Shown here piece after piece: positions 55,824-64,000 of a stretch of 64,000 nt of DNA; positions within the stretch are counted from its first letter, which is position 1; every line of letters starts with the position of its first letter. The translations under genes were made by a program, and so were the position numbers. The notes under the pieces are model-generated. The model had not been told where the DNA came from and did no database searches. It saw nothing but the letters and a program-made list of their open reading frames with translations. The DNA lies in NCBI RefSeq assembly GCF_014851585.1, contig NZ_JACVAB010000001.1:248001-312000 (forward strand). Reading direction: 5' to 3'. Source of the DNA: Agrobacterium sp. AGB01. Its GTDB lineage: Bacteria > Pseudomonadota > Alphaproteobacteria > Rhizobiales > Rhizobiaceae.

Positions 55824-56861
55824 ATGTCTGTTCTGGTTACGGGTGGGGCTGGTTATATCGGCAGCCATATGGTCTGGGCACTGCTGGATGCTGGCGAAGA
55901 CGTCATCGTTCTGGATCGTCTTTCGACCGGCTTTCGCTGGGTTGTCGCGCCACAGGCTCGTTTCTACCTAGGCGACGTCGGCGATGGCGAACTGCTGAAC
56001 CAGATCTTCTCTGAAAACGAAATCGATACGGTCATGCATTTTGCAGGATCGGTGATTGTACCGGATTCTATTTCCAGCCCGCTCGACTATTACGAGAACA
56101 ACACCAGCAAAACCGGAAAGTTGGTGTCCGCGGCGCTGGCGCATGGCGTGAAGAACATCGTTTATTCTTCTACTGCCGCTGTCTACGGCAACCAGCATGC
56201 AGATGGCCCGGTTGCAGAAACCGCCATTCTCAGCCCTGAAAATCCGTATGGCCTTTCCAAGCTGATGTCGGAAATCATGCTGCGCGATGCCGCTGCCGCC
56301 CATGATCTGCGTTATGTAGCGCTGCGTTACTTCAACGTGGCAGGCGCTGACATCAAGGGACGTACCGGCCTGTCGGCTGAAGGTGCGACACACCTTATCA
56401 AGGTTGCCTGTGAAGCAGCAACCGGCAGACGTGACCATGTCGATGTTTATGGTGTCGACTATGACACGCATGACGGTACGGGTGTGCGGGACTATATTCA
56501 TGTCAACGATCTGGTCGATGCGCATATCCGCGCTCTGGAGTATCTGCGCGCCGGTGGCCAGCCCCTGGTTGCCAATTGCGGTTATGGCCACGGCTATTCG
56601 GTCATGGACGTTATTTCTGCAGTCCAGCAGGAATACGGCCGCACGATCAAGGTGAATTATTGCCAGCGTCGTCCAGGTGATGTCGCCAGCATGATGGCTG
56701 ATTCAACCGTTGCCAAAACTGAACTCGGTTGGCAGCCGCGTTACGATGACCTGAACCTGATCATCCGCACAGCGTTGGCGTGGGAGGAAACCTTGGAAGA
56801 TCAGCGTGCAGGCGATCTGGACAGAATTCAGCGCAAGCTGGCGGTCGCCGGCTATCGTTAA
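55824..56861 (+). CDS. galE: UDP-glucose 4-epimerase
   Basis: 345 residues, extended SDR. NAD motif TGGAGYIGSHMVWAL at the N-terminus, VMHFAGSVIVPDS, active-site SSTAAVYGNQHADG and the YxxxK pair in NPYGLSKLMSEI, then RYFNVAGADIKGRTG and GTGVRDYIHVNDLVDAHI. It interconverts UDP-glucose and UDP-galactose for lipopolysaccharide and exopolysaccharide; in rhizobia this gene is often called exoB. No polysaccharide genes are adjacent. Confidence 0.94.
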   Translation: MSVLVTGGAGYIGSHMVWALLDAGEDVIVLDRLSTGFRWVVAPQARFYLGDVGDGELLNQIFSENEIDTVMHFAGSVIVPDSISSPLDYYENNTSKTGKLVSAALAHGVKNIVYSSTAAVYGNQHADGPVAETAILSPENPYGLSKLMSEIMLRDAAAAHDLRYVALRYFNVAGADIKGRTGLSAEGATHLIKVACEAATGRRDHVDVYGVDYDTHDGTGVRDYIHVNDLVDAHIRALEYLRAGGQPLVANCGYGHGYSVMDVISAVQQEYGRTIKVNYCQRRPGDVASMMADSTVAKTELGWQPRYDDLNLIIRTALAWEETLEDQRAGDLDRIQRKLAVAGYR

Positions 56862-56889
56862 ACCGACCGAAACAACCGGGTTGTAAATG

Positions 56890-57723
56890 TCAGCCCGGTG
56901 CCGCCTTGTGGGCGGGTTGATGCCGGAAAGGCATGTCCCGTTCAGGTGCCGCAGCGACAAGCCATTGCGCCGTATCAAAAAAGTTGCGGGTGCGCTTCAA
57001 CTCGGCCGTCCGGTCGGTTGGCACAATCAGAATATTGTAGCGGTCCTGATTGCTGAATTCCCGTTTGATGGAAACGCGCATGCCGAAATGGTCGGTATCA
57101 TAGTCTTCTGTGGGAATGGTCTGGGGCAGGTCTGTCCAGCGCAATTGCTGGGCAGCAAGCGTCAAAGCCTTGTCCAGCTGCTCACGCATGCGTTTGCCGT
57201 CATCAGTCGCAGGGCTGGCAATTTTCATACGCAGTGACGTGACCCGTCCGTCAGCCGCACCCTTTATATCCAGGAAAAACGAGGCAAAGTCGGTGGTGCC
57301 ATCGGTTGCCTCATGCATTTCTTCCGCAAGGCATTCAAAGGTATTGGCGTCATAGGGGCTGGCCTGCCAGCCGCTACCGGCAATGATAAAACCGCTCTGC
57401 GCAAAGACATCGCACAGGCTCTGACCGGGAATACGAAACTGGCGCACAAAAGCCGAAGGCAGATCGTTGAGTGTGTTCAGCAATAACCGCGCCGGGATCG
57501 GCGGCAGTTGTGAGGCCTGTGGTCGCTCTGTCTTTAGGTCCGGCGCAACTGAGACAGGAGGTTTTGGGTGCAGCCAGTCAATTTGGAAGTAGTCGAGCAG
57601 CGCGCGCAGGTGCCGTTTGTCATTGGCCAACAGTAACGGCGTGCCAATCGCGGCACAGGCCAATGCAACGGAAATCAGGATTGGAAGCGTTCGGCTTTTT
57701 CGTTTGAGAGGATTATTATCCAT
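56890..57723 (-). CDS. Hypothetical membrane-anchored periplasmic protein, 277 residues
   Basis: I do not recognise a named function; it may belong to a rhizobial domain of unknown function such as DUF6030. A basic head (MDNNPLKRKSRT) precedes one membrane segment (LPILISVALACAAIGTPLLLA). The remaining 240 residues are periplasmic with two cysteines (SLCDVF, FECLAEEMHE) and an alternating strand/helix pattern. It sits 27 bases after yacG and is the last gene of the block on this strand. Confidence 0.65.
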   Translation of the reverse strand: MDNNPLKRKSRTLPILISVALACAAIGTPLLLANDKRHLRALLDYFQIDWLHPKPPVSVAPDLKTERPQASQLPPIPARLLLNTLNDLPSAFVRQFRIPGQSLCDVFAQSGFIIAGSGWQASPYDANTFECLAEEMHEATDGTTDFASFFLDIKGAADGRVTSLRMKIASPATDDGKRMREQLDKALTLAAQQLRWTDLPQTIPTEDYDTDHFGMRVSIKREFSNQDRYNILIVPTDRTAELKRTRNFFDTAQWLVAAAPERDMPFRHQPAHKAAPG

Positions 57724-57750
57724 CCGAACTGCCCCGTGAAACGCTTTGTC

Positions 57751-57954
57751 TTATTCGTCACCCCGACGTTCGGAGCTTGCTTTGCTTTCATCCTCTGCCA
57801 CTGGAATGGCATAGGAGCCCTTAAGCCAACGAGAAAGGTCAAGAGACCGGCAGCGATCCGAACAGAAAGGATAATTATCCCGCGTAGATGGATGCCCGCA
57901 TTCCGGGCAGGGCTGCGTTTTGCGAAGTGGTGTTACATTTCCTGTCGTCGTCAT
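57751..57954 (-). CDS. yacG: Zinc-binding protein YacG
   Basis: 67 residues. Four cysteines in PCPECG and FCSDRCRSLDLSRWL make the YacG zinc site; the family inhibits DNA gyrase in E. coli. It starts 5 bases after the maf stop, with GGAAGG before the ATG, so they form one unit. Confidence 0.93.
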   Translation of the reverse strand: MTTTGNVTPLRKTQPCPECGHPSTRDNYPFCSDRCRSLDLSRWLKGSYAIPVAEDESKASSERRGDE

Positions 57955-57959
57955 CCGTC

Positions 57960-58583
57960 TCAGCCTTCCGCCCAGCCGGATACGACATCAAAGCCTTCTC
58001 CAGCCAGTAATGTTGCTGTTTCATAAAGTGGCAGTCCCACAACATTGGAATAGGAACCGGTCAATTTTTGGACGAAACAGCCAGCAATGCCCTGAATGCC
58101 GTAAGCACCGGCTTTGCCGCGCCACTGACCCGAGGCAATGTAATTGTCGATTTCACTGCTGGAAAGGCGTTTGAAACGCACCTTTGTTTCAGCAATTTTT
58201 TGCCGGATCTTGCCGCCGGGCGTCACCAGGCAGATGCCGGTGTAAACCCAGTGGCTACGCCCGGAAAGAAGATGCAGTGCAGCTGATGCTTCCTCGACAT
58301 ATTCAGCCTTGCCGACAATGCGACGGCCAACGGCAACAACAGTGTCCGAGCCAAGCACATAGGCATCGCTCCAGCTCAGCTCACCCTTGATGGCGGCGTA
58401 GGCGGCTTGTGCCTTCTGAAGAGACAGGCGGCGGCACAGGGTTCTGGGATGCTCAAGACGTACTGGTGTTTCATCAATGTCCATCGGCATCAAACGCGCA
58501 GGCTTGATTCCGATCTGATTGAGAAGATCCAACCGGCGCGGAGAGCCGGAAGCCAGTATCAGCTTTTGAGTTAGTGCCGTCAT
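57960..58583 (-). CDS. maf: Maf-like nucleoside triphosphate pyrophosphatase
   Basis: 207 residues. Substrate loop [18 protein letters not shown] at the N-terminus, [19 protein letters not shown] with the catalytic Asp, [16 protein letters not shown], and [31 protein letters not shown] near the end. Hydrolyses modified or non-canonical nucleotides (dTTP/UTP group in many members). Followed by yacG. Confidence 0.93.
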   Translation of the reverse strand: MTALTQKLILASGSPRRLDLLNQIGIKPARLMPMDIDETPVRLEHPRTLCRRLSLQKAQAAYAAIKGELSWSDAYVLGSDTVVAVGRRIVGKAEYVEEASAALHLLSGRSHWVYTGICLVTPGGKIRQKIAETKVRFKRLSSSEIDNYIASGQWRGKAGAYGIQGIAGCFVQKLTGSYSNVVGLPLYETATLLAGEGFDVVSGWAEG

Positions 58584-58703
58584 GAATGCCCCAGCCGCTT
58601 CTCGAGTGTCGTGCGCTTGCGGCGCTCAACCCTGTTTTATCGGCGCAACGCTGTTTCCGAAAATCGCTTCATATGTCCGGATCGATGCGCCAGCCTTGTC
58701 GTC

Positions 58704-58922
58704 TTATTTGAAGCGGTATGTAATACGGCCCTTGGTCAGGTCGTATGGTGTCATTTCAACCAGAACCTTGTCGCCAGCCAGAACGCGAATGCGGTTCTTG
58801 CGCATGCGACCAGCAGTGTGGGCAATGATCTCATGTTCGTTTTCCAGCTTCACGCGAAAGGTCGCATTAGGCAGGAGTTCGGTGACGACACCCGGAAATT
58901 CGAGGACTTCTTCTTTTGTCAT
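58704..58922 (-). CDS. infA: Translation initiation factor IF-1
   Basis: 72 residues, exact family length. [74 protein letters not shown] OB fold is easily recognised (start MTKEEV). It lies between maf and the phosphatase gene, the usual order in Hyphomicrobiales, with about 120 bases on each side. Confidence 0.98.
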   Translation of the reverse strand: MTKEEVLEFPGVVTELLPNATFRVKLENEHEIIAHTAGRMRKNRIRVLAGDKVLVEMTPYDLTKGRITYRFK

Positions 58923-59040
58923 GTGGAGGTTTTCTTTCTGTTCTATCTATACCGGACAGATAAGTCCGGGAAAATTGGGCGGAAACTACACAATCGCCAC
59001 CCATTTGTGAACCTTGCAGTTCACGAAATCTTCAATTGTT

Positions 59041-59520
59041 TCAAACCGTCTCTGAGAACGGTTTTCCACGGGTGGGTAATCGCTCTGTAATCATGCGTGT
59101 CAGGTAATCCCGCACGTCACGATATGCATCGAGAATCTGCTCGCGTGTGCCGGTCACGACGGTCGGATCCATGGTCGGCCAGTAGACCACATCGAGCGAA
59201 TTGGAGCGGGTCAATTCCAACGCGGAGTGATGAGCTTCCGGTGTTAATGTAATGATGAGATCGAAAAAATCATCCTCGATTTCTTCAAGTGTTCTCGGTT
59301 TATGTTTGCCAAGCGTCAGACCCACCTCATCCAGCACCGCGTCAACGAAGGGATCGCGCTCGCCTGAGCGTACACCGGCCGATTGAATATAGATGCCCGG
59401 CACAATCAGCTGTTTGGCAATGACCTCGGCCATGGGGGAGCGGATGGAATTCATACCGCACATAAATAGAATGGCGCGCGGTGCTTTGGGCTCTGTGTGG
59501 CTGACTGAAGGATCGCTCAT
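59041..59520 (-). CDS. Low-molecular-weight phosphatase / arsenate reductase-like protein
   Basis: 159 residues. The P loop C-x5-R-S is present as FMCGMNSIRSPMAE, and the acid loop as YWPTMDPTVV with the conserved Asp. It may be a protein-tyrosine phosphatase or arsenate reductase-like enzyme; no arsenic genes are near, which favours a housekeeping role. 8 bases behind UPF0262. Confidence 0.87.
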   Translation of the reverse strand: MSDPSVSHTEPKAPRAILFMCGMNSIRSPMAEVIAKQLIVPGIYIQSAGVRSGERDPFVDAVLDEVGLTLGKHKPRTLEEIEDDFFDLIITLTPEAHHSALELTRSNSLDVVYWPTMDPTVVTGTREQILDAYRDVRDYLTRMITERLPTRGKPFSETV

Positions 59521-59528
59521 CGCCCGAC

Positions 59529-60002
59529 CTAGCCCCGCCAGTAGAGAACGCAGACAAGGGTGAACAGGCGACGTGCCGTATCGAAATCAACTTTGATCTT
59601 GCCGGACAGGCGGTCCATCAGGGTTTGTGAGCCGTCATTGTGGATACCGCGTCGCCCCATGTCTATCGCTTCGATCTGGCTTGGGGTCGCAGACCGAATG
59701 GCTTCATAATAGCTTTCGCAGATCATGAAGTAGTCTTTGATGATCCGGCGAAACGGCGTCAGCGAAAGAATATGTGTTGCCACATCCTTGTCGTCTTCGC
59801 TTTTGATGGAAAAGACCAGTTTGGCCTCCACCAGCGAAATATACAGCCGGTAAGGGCCGCCAGCATGGCCAAGCGGCTCAAAGCTGTTTTCCTCGATCAG
59901 GTCAAATATGGCAACGGCGCGTTCATGCTCCACATCCGGCGTAGAGCGGCCAATGCTCTCATCCAGAATAATGTCACAAAGCCTGAAAGCGCCTGTGGCC
60001 AT
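59529..60002 (-). CDS. UPF0262 family protein
   Basis: 157 residues. [35 protein letters not shown] at the N-terminus and [21 protein letters not shown] in the centre are family blocks. Widespread in alphaproteobacteria between hisD and the phosphatase gene; function unknown. Its ATG is 3 bases after the hisD stop. Confidence 0.9.
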   Translation of the reverse strand: MATGAFRLCDIILDESIGRSTPDVEHERAVAIFDLIEENSFEPLGHAGGPYRLYISLVEAKLVFSIKSEDDKDVATHILSLTPFRRIIKDYFMICESYYEAIRSATPSQIEAIDMGRRGIHNDGSQTLMDRLSGKIKVDFDTARRLFTLVCVLYWRG

Positions 60003-60005
60003 TCA

Positions 60006-61304
60006 TCACCCTTCAGGATTGAGGCGTATGGCAACTGACTTGGCGTGAGCATCCAGTCCCTCGGAATGGGCGAGGGTGATGGCAGCAGGTGCCAGCTGTC
60101 GCAATTGTTCGGCGCCAAGCCGCAAAATAGAGGTGCGCTTGACGAAGTCGAGAACCGATAGGCCGGACGAAAAACGTGCCGAGCGCGCGGTCGGAAGAAC
60201 GTGGTTCGAGCCACCGACATAATCGCCGATCACTTCAGGGGTATGGCGACCAACAAAGATCGCTCCGGCGTTTCTGACCTTACTGATCAGGGCGTCCGGA
60301 TCTTCCACGGCAAGTTCCAGATGTTCGGCGGCAATACGGTTCGCCAGCGGAATGGATGCTGCCAGATCCGGAACGATGATGATGGCGCCAAAATCGGCCC
60401 AGCTTGCCGTTGCCGTTTCCGCACGCGACAAGAGTTTCAACTGGCGCTCGACAGCCGCTTCAACAGCATGACCAAGTACCGCGTCGTCGGTGATCAAAAT
60501 GGATTGCGCACCACGGTCATGTTCGGCTTGCGCCAGCAGGTCGGCGGCTAGCCAGTCCGGGTTGTTGTCCTTGTCAGCAATAACAAGAACCTCGGAGGGA
60601 CCTGCAATCATGTCGATACCGACCGTGCCGAATACCTGGCGCTTGGCAGCGGCAACATAGGCGTTGCCAGGGCCAACGATCTTGGCAACCGGGGCAATGC
60701 TTTCAGTCCCGTAGGCAAGGGCCGCCACGGCTTGGGCACCGCCAATGCGGTAGATTTCTTCAACGCCGGCAATATGCGCTGCAGCGAGAACTGCAGGATT
60801 GATGCTGCCGCCATTGGCAGGCACAACCATGACGATGCGCTCTACGCCGGCAACCTTGGCCGGAACGGCATTCATCAGCACCGAGCTTGGATAACTTGCC
60901 GTACCGCCGGGCACGTAAAGTCCAACCGCTTCGATGGCTGTCCAGCGGGACCCAAGACCAACGCCGATATCGTCTTCGTAGATATCGTCTTTCGGCATCT
61001 GGCGGGCATGGTGCTTTTCAATGCGTTTTGCAGCCAGCTTCAAGGCATCGACAACGGCCGGGTCGACCAGATCGACTGCAGCGGCAATTTCCTGCTTGGT
61101 GACGCGCATCGGCACCTTGGAGAAGTCGAGCCCATCAAACCGCAGTGAATATTCCGCCAGCGCCGCATCACCCCGTTTCCTGACATCATCGATGATGGCA
61201 TGGACGGTTGCGTTCACATCTTCGGAAACTTCACGTTTGGTTGTCAGGAAATCCGCAAAAGTCTTTTCAAACGTCTCGGATGTCTGCTCCAGCCAGATTG
61301 CCAC
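60006..61304 (-). CDS. hisD: Histidinol dehydrogenase
   Basis: 432 residues, usual length. It oxidises L-histidinol to L-histidine in two NAD-dependent steps with Zn. Blocks: EAVGLYVPGGTASYPSSVLMNAVPAKVAGV, RIGGAQAVAALAYGTESIAPVAKIVGPGNAYVA, GIDMIAGPSEVLVIAD, AEHDRGAQSILIT and catalytic EHLELAVEDP with the Glu-His pair. GTG at 61304 (MAIWLEQ) is preferred, since AGAGGG lies 10 bases upstream and it gives the family length; an ATG at 61322 is the alternative. Isolated from other his genes. Confidence 0.95.
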   Translation of the reverse strand: MAIWLEQTSETFEKTFADFLTTKREVSEDVNATVHAIIDDVRKRGDAALAEYSLRFDGLDFSKVPMRVTKQEIAAAVDLVDPAVVDALKLAAKRIEKHHARQMPKDDIYEDDIGVGLGSRWTAIEAVGLYVPGGTASYPSSVLMNAVPAKVAGVERIVMVVPANGGSINPAVLAAAHIAGVEEIYRIGGAQAVAALAYGTESIAPVAKIVGPGNAYVAAAKRQVFGTVGIDMIAGPSEVLVIADKDNNPDWLAADLLAQAEHDRGAQSILITDDAVLGHAVEAAVERQLKLLSRAETATASWADFGAIIIVPDLAASIPLANRIAAEHLELAVEDPDALISKVRNAGAIFVGRHTPEVIGDYVGGSNHVLPTARSARFSSGLSVLDFVKRTSILRLGAEQLRQLAPAAITLAHSEGLDAHAKSVAIRLNPEG

Positions 61305-61443
61305 GTCGTATAACCCTCTCATGCCCCGCCACATCGATTGGCGGGGTATTGCATATCGCACTAAGTGTATAGCGATTTCAGGGCTGTGGCATAGATCGAA
61401 ACGGATGTTTTGTGCAACATCGGGAGTGTTATTCGCCCAGATG

Positions 61444-61881
61444 TTACTCGTCTACGTGCTGGGGCTTTGATGCCGTTTCCCAGGAACCGCTGGCATCAGC
61501 CAGTTGCGCTTCGATGCACTCCACATCAAGCGCGATTGCACCGCCACCGGACAGCGTCAACTCGATCGTGCCGTCTGGACCATCTCCCTTTGCGGTGAAA
61601 CGAATGGCCAGCAGCGAATGAACCTGATCCTTGTTGCTGCGATCGATGTCGTGAGATCGCACGGCTTGAACGCGTTTTAAAACGAGAACGGCGCGGCTGC
61701 GCTCAAAAGGCCTGTTTTTAACAGTCGCCGTTTCCCACACAAAGCGATTGACCGAAAGCGCAAACTGGCCCCGCTTAGCGTCATAGGATGCATCCGCCAA
61801 CTTGAAAACACTGTCTTGCATATGGGTGGAGATAACCGCGAGATCCTCGCCGTCGAGTGCCAGAAGTTTAAGATCAGCCAT
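61444..61881 (-). CDS. DUF2948 family protein
   Basis: 145 residues. MADLKLLALDGEDLAVISTHMQDSVFKLADASYD...RFVWETA is the standard N-terminus of DUF2948, a conserved alphaproteobacterial protein of unknown function found after murA. AAGGAAT precedes the ATG at 61881; the upstream extension of the frame has no such site and unlikely composition. Confidence 0.88.
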   Translation of the reverse strand: MADLKLLALDGEDLAVISTHMQDSVFKLADASYDAKRGQFALSVNRFVWETATVKNRPFERSRAVLVLKRVQAVRSHDIDRSNKDQVHSLLAIRFTAKGDGPDGTIELTLSGGGAIALDVECIEAQLADASGSWETASKPQHVDE

Positions 61882-62081
61882 TGTTCTATTCCTTGTGGCA
61901 TAGCGGCGCTGTGCCGCGCCGCAACTGTTTGAGCGTACATCCTGCTGAGCGCAGTGCCGCCGCACTGGTGGCTCGGTGTAAACAGGAAATGCTTTATCAA
62001 GGAGATAGGAAATCAGGCGGCGTTGCGCAACGGGGGAATGAGACTGCGCAACACATGCTTTGCCGAAAATACGGCCGGTTA

Positions 62082-63374
62082 TTAGTCGCTGATGCGCTCG
62101 ACAAGCGCGCCGCAACGGGTCAGTTTTTCTTCAAGCCGCTCGAAACCACGGTCAAGGTGGTAGACGCGGGAAACGATTGTCTCACCTTCGGCTGCGAGAC
62201 CGGCAATGACCAGCGAAACAGAGGCGCGAAGGTCTGTTGCCATGACCGGTGCGCCACGCAGGCGCTCGGTGCCCTCAATGCGGGCCGTCTGGCCGGAGAG
62301 GGTGATCTTTGCGCCAAGCCGCGCCAGTTCCTGCACATGCATGAACCGGTTTTCGAAAATGGTTTCCGTCACATGGGCCACGCCCTGCGAGCGGGTCATC
62401 AGCGCCATGAACTGTGCCTGCAGGTCGGTCGGGAAACCGGGGAAAGGTTCGGTGACAATATCAACCGGCTGAATGCCATTGCCGTTGCGCACCACACGCA
62501 GACCGCTTTCGGTCTCGGTAATGGTGGCGCCAGAGCGGCGAATGGTCTCAAGGGCTGTGTCCAGCAGGGCAGCAGTGGTGCCTTCCAGCACAACGTCACC
62601 ACCGGTCATGGCCACAGCCATGGCATAGGTGCCAGTTTCAATGCGGTCTGGCAGCACGCGGTGGCGCGCACCGGAAAGCGACGTCACGCCTTCAATGGTA
62701 ATCGTGGATGTGCCAGCGCCTTCAATTTTTGCGCCCATGGCGGTCAGGCACTTGGCGAGATCAACAACTTCCGGCTCCTTGGCCGCGTTGTGAATAACCG
62801 TCGTACCCTTGGCGAGTGTGGCCGCCATCAGCATGACATGCGTGGCACCGACCGAAACTTTCGGGAAAGTGTAGCTGTTGCCAACAAGGCCACCCTTGGG
62901 GGCAGTGGCAGTGATGTAGCCACCATCGATTTCCATGGTTGCGCCGAGCGCTTCCAGGCCGTCAATGAACAAATCGACCGGTCGCGTACCGATGGCACAG
63001 CCGCCGGGAAGCGAAACGCGGGCTCTGCCTTCACGGGCAAGCAACGGGCCAATAACCCAGAAGCTGGCGCGCATCTTGGAAACCAGTTCGTAAGGTGCGG
63101 TCGTGTCGACAACGGTGCGGCAGGTGAAGTGAACGGTACGCGAGTAAGATTCACCTTGGCTTTCGCGGCGACCATTGACGGAAATATCAACGCCATGGTT
63201 GCCGAGAATGCGGATCAACTGCTCCACGTCGGCCAGATGCGGCACGTTCTCAAGTGTCAGTGTATCACTGGTAAGCAGCGAGGCGATCATTAACGGCAGG
63301 GCAGCATTCTTGGCACCCGAAATAGGGATAATGCCGTTAAGTTTGTTGCCGCCGGTTACTTTGATGCGATCCAT
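62082..63374 (-). CDS. murA: UDP-N-acetylglucosamine 1-carboxyvinyltransferase
   Basis: 430 residues. First committed step of peptidoglycan synthesis, transferring enolpyruvate from PEP. The substrate loop [15 protein letters not shown] and K-N pair lie near residue 20; the PEP-attacking Cys is in [15 protein letters not shown] (about residue 117). Later blocks: [20 protein letters not shown] [12 protein letters not shown] and [20 protein letters not shown] lies before the ATG. Start of the murA-DUF2948-hisD block. Confidence 0.97.
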   Translation of the reverse strand: MDRIKVTGGNKLNGIIPISGAKNAALPLMIASLLTSDTLTLENVPHLADVEQLIRILGNHGVDISVNGRRESQGESYSRTVHFTCRTVVDTTAPYELVSKMRASFWVIGPLLAREGRARVSLPGGCAIGTRPVDLFIDGLEALGATMEIDGGYITATAPKGGLVGNSYTFPKVSVGATHVMLMAATLAKGTTVIHNAAKEPEVVDLAKCLTAMGAKIEGAGTSTITIEGVTSLSGARHRVLPDRIETGTYAMAVAMTGGDVVLEGTTAALLDTALETIRRSGATITETESGLRVVRNGNGIQPVDIVTEPFPGFPTDLQAQFMALMTRSQGVAHVTETIFENRFMHVQELARLGAKITLSGQTARIEGTERLRGAPVMATDLRASVSLVIAGLAAEGETIVSRVYHLDRGFERLEEKLTRCGALVERISD

Positions 63375-63478
63375 ACGTCCCTACGGGCTTTGCGCCCGCC
63401 TTTCTCGTGCCTTTGTGAAGGATTGGTGTCCTTAGACGAAATCCTGCAGCGTTGCAATTTTGGCAGTCAGATTTCTTG

Positions 63479-63742
63479 TCAGCACGATTCGTCCGTTTTT
63501 GCGGCAGGCAAACCGATTGTTTCATCTTCTGCACCGGAACGTCGTGCCCGGGCCTGATGTTTGCGCCGCTGCAGGTTCTCGCGCAGCTTTTGTGCCGCCC
63601 GCGCCCTGCGCTGCTCCTCACGTTCTTTCACCTGATCTTTGCGGTCGCCCTTTTTCGCAATTTTTTGCTCAAGGGTATGTGCTGTGTCATCAGCGGCGGA
63701 GGAAATGGGCTCGAGCCCTTGTTTTGTGGTGTCTTCAGTCAT
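63479..63742 (-). CDS. Hypothetical basic helical small protein, 87 residues
   Basis: Not recognised. The central part (HTLEQKIAKKGDRKDQVKEREEQRRARAAQKLRENLQRRKHQARARR) is extremely rich in Arg, Lys and Glu and probably one long helix, with an acidic N-terminus. Could bind nucleic acid. No good ribosome binding site. It lies between tRNA-Thr and murA. Confidence 0.5.
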   Translation of the reverse strand: MTEDTTKQGLEPISSAADDTAHTLEQKIAKKGDRKDQVKEREEQRRARAAQKLRENLQRRKHQARARRSGAEDETIGLPAAKTDESC

Positions 63743-63896
63743 GTTTCGACATTATCGGAAAAATCCTCAAATCCATAGAGCCGGCTATTTTTTGCACCAC
63801 TATGTGAATAACTATCAAATTGCTGCTTGCGCTCGGGAAAAACCTATGGCAATAGGCGCCACGCTTGAAGTGTCGAGACCAAGTCAGACACCAGAT

Positions 63897-63971
63897 GCTG
63901 CTATAGCTCAGGGGTAGAGCACTCCCTTGGTAAGGGAGAGGCCGAGAGTTCAAATCTCTCTAGCAGCACCA
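63897..63971 (+). tRNA. tRNA-Thr (anticodon GGT)
   Basis: Cloverleaf reads acceptor GCTGCTA with TAGCAGC, D arm GCTC...GAGC, anticodon stem CTCCC/GGGAG with loop TTGGTAA (anticodon GGT), T arm GAGAG TTCAAAT CTCTC, discriminator A and encoded CCA. Confidence 0.97.
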
Positions 63972-64000
63972 TTTACCTCCTTAAAATAACTGATGATTTT

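Noticed and set aside
1..64000. CRISPR arrays, insertion sequences, prophage, toxin-antitoxin or defence islands
   Set aside because: No direct-repeat arrays, transposase or integrase genes, or defence-type genes were seen. The two tRNA genes have no adjacent integrase, and I noticed no duplicated 3' ends.

Overview
The window is a stretch of alphaproteobacterial chromosome, most likely from the Hyphomicrobiales (Rhizobiales, in the Rhizobiaceae/Phyllobacteriaceae/Brucellaceae range). Evidence for this is the SAM-II riboswitch before metZ, the rhizobial che operon order (mcp-cheS-cheY1-cheA-cheR-cheB-cheY2-cheD-cheT) followed by fliF and visNR, the fused phaAB antiporter subunit, a PodJ-like polarity factor and the block murA-DUF2948-hisD-UPF0262-phosphatase-infA-maf-yacG. 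There are no rRNA genes, insertion sequences, phage genes or CRISPR arrays. Coding density is high and most of the window looks like core genome.

Layout. 1-5 kb: apaG (cut by the window edge), metZ under a SAM-II riboswitch, dcd, tRNA-Gly(CCC) and an ftsI-type transpeptidase gene lying outside a division cluster. 5-14 kb: an accessory stress island with an SDR oxidoreductase, a glycine-rich stress protein, a PepSY-like secreted protein, a type IB topoisomerase, a TIGR02587/TIGR02588/FAD-oxidoreductase operon, a PPC-domain protein, a PfpI-type protein, a BA14K-like protein and several small unknowns. Perfect or near-perfect GGAAC-N16/17-CGTT promoters, the form used by the alphaproteobacterial general stress sigma factor EcfG, sit before most of its transcription units. 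14-19.3 kb: a three-gene fatty-acid beta-oxidation operon behind a 28-bp palindrome. 19.7-26 kb: podJ-like gene, a TauE/SafE exporter with its TIGR02186 partner, and a universal stress protein. 26-29.4 kb: the ligase-associated repair pair pdeM-lhr. 29.5-35.5 kb: a complete Pha/Mrp cation/proton antiporter operon.

36.5-50 kb: a compact chemotaxis operon led by a soluble globin-type receptor, without cheW, ending at fliF and a strong terminator; then the motility regulators visN and visR and a second, membrane-bound receptor. No other flagellar genes follow. 50-57 kb: a 1.17-kilo-residue hybrid histidine kinase fused to a sodium:solute-symporter-like membrane domain, mscL, an aminotransferase and galE. 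57-64 kb: small housekeeping genes (yacG, maf, infA, a low-molecular-weight phosphatase, UPF0262, hisD, DUF2948, murA) and tRNA-Thr(GGT).

I did not find a clear, wholly new multi-gene system. The best leads are the EcfG-type stress island, especially its TIGR02587-TIGR02588-FAD oxidoreductase operon of unknown function; the globin-type receptor, which appears to lack the heme-ligating histidine; and the palindromes upstream of the beta-oxidation and podJ-like genes. All function calls rest on reading the sequence and family knowledge; no searches were run.
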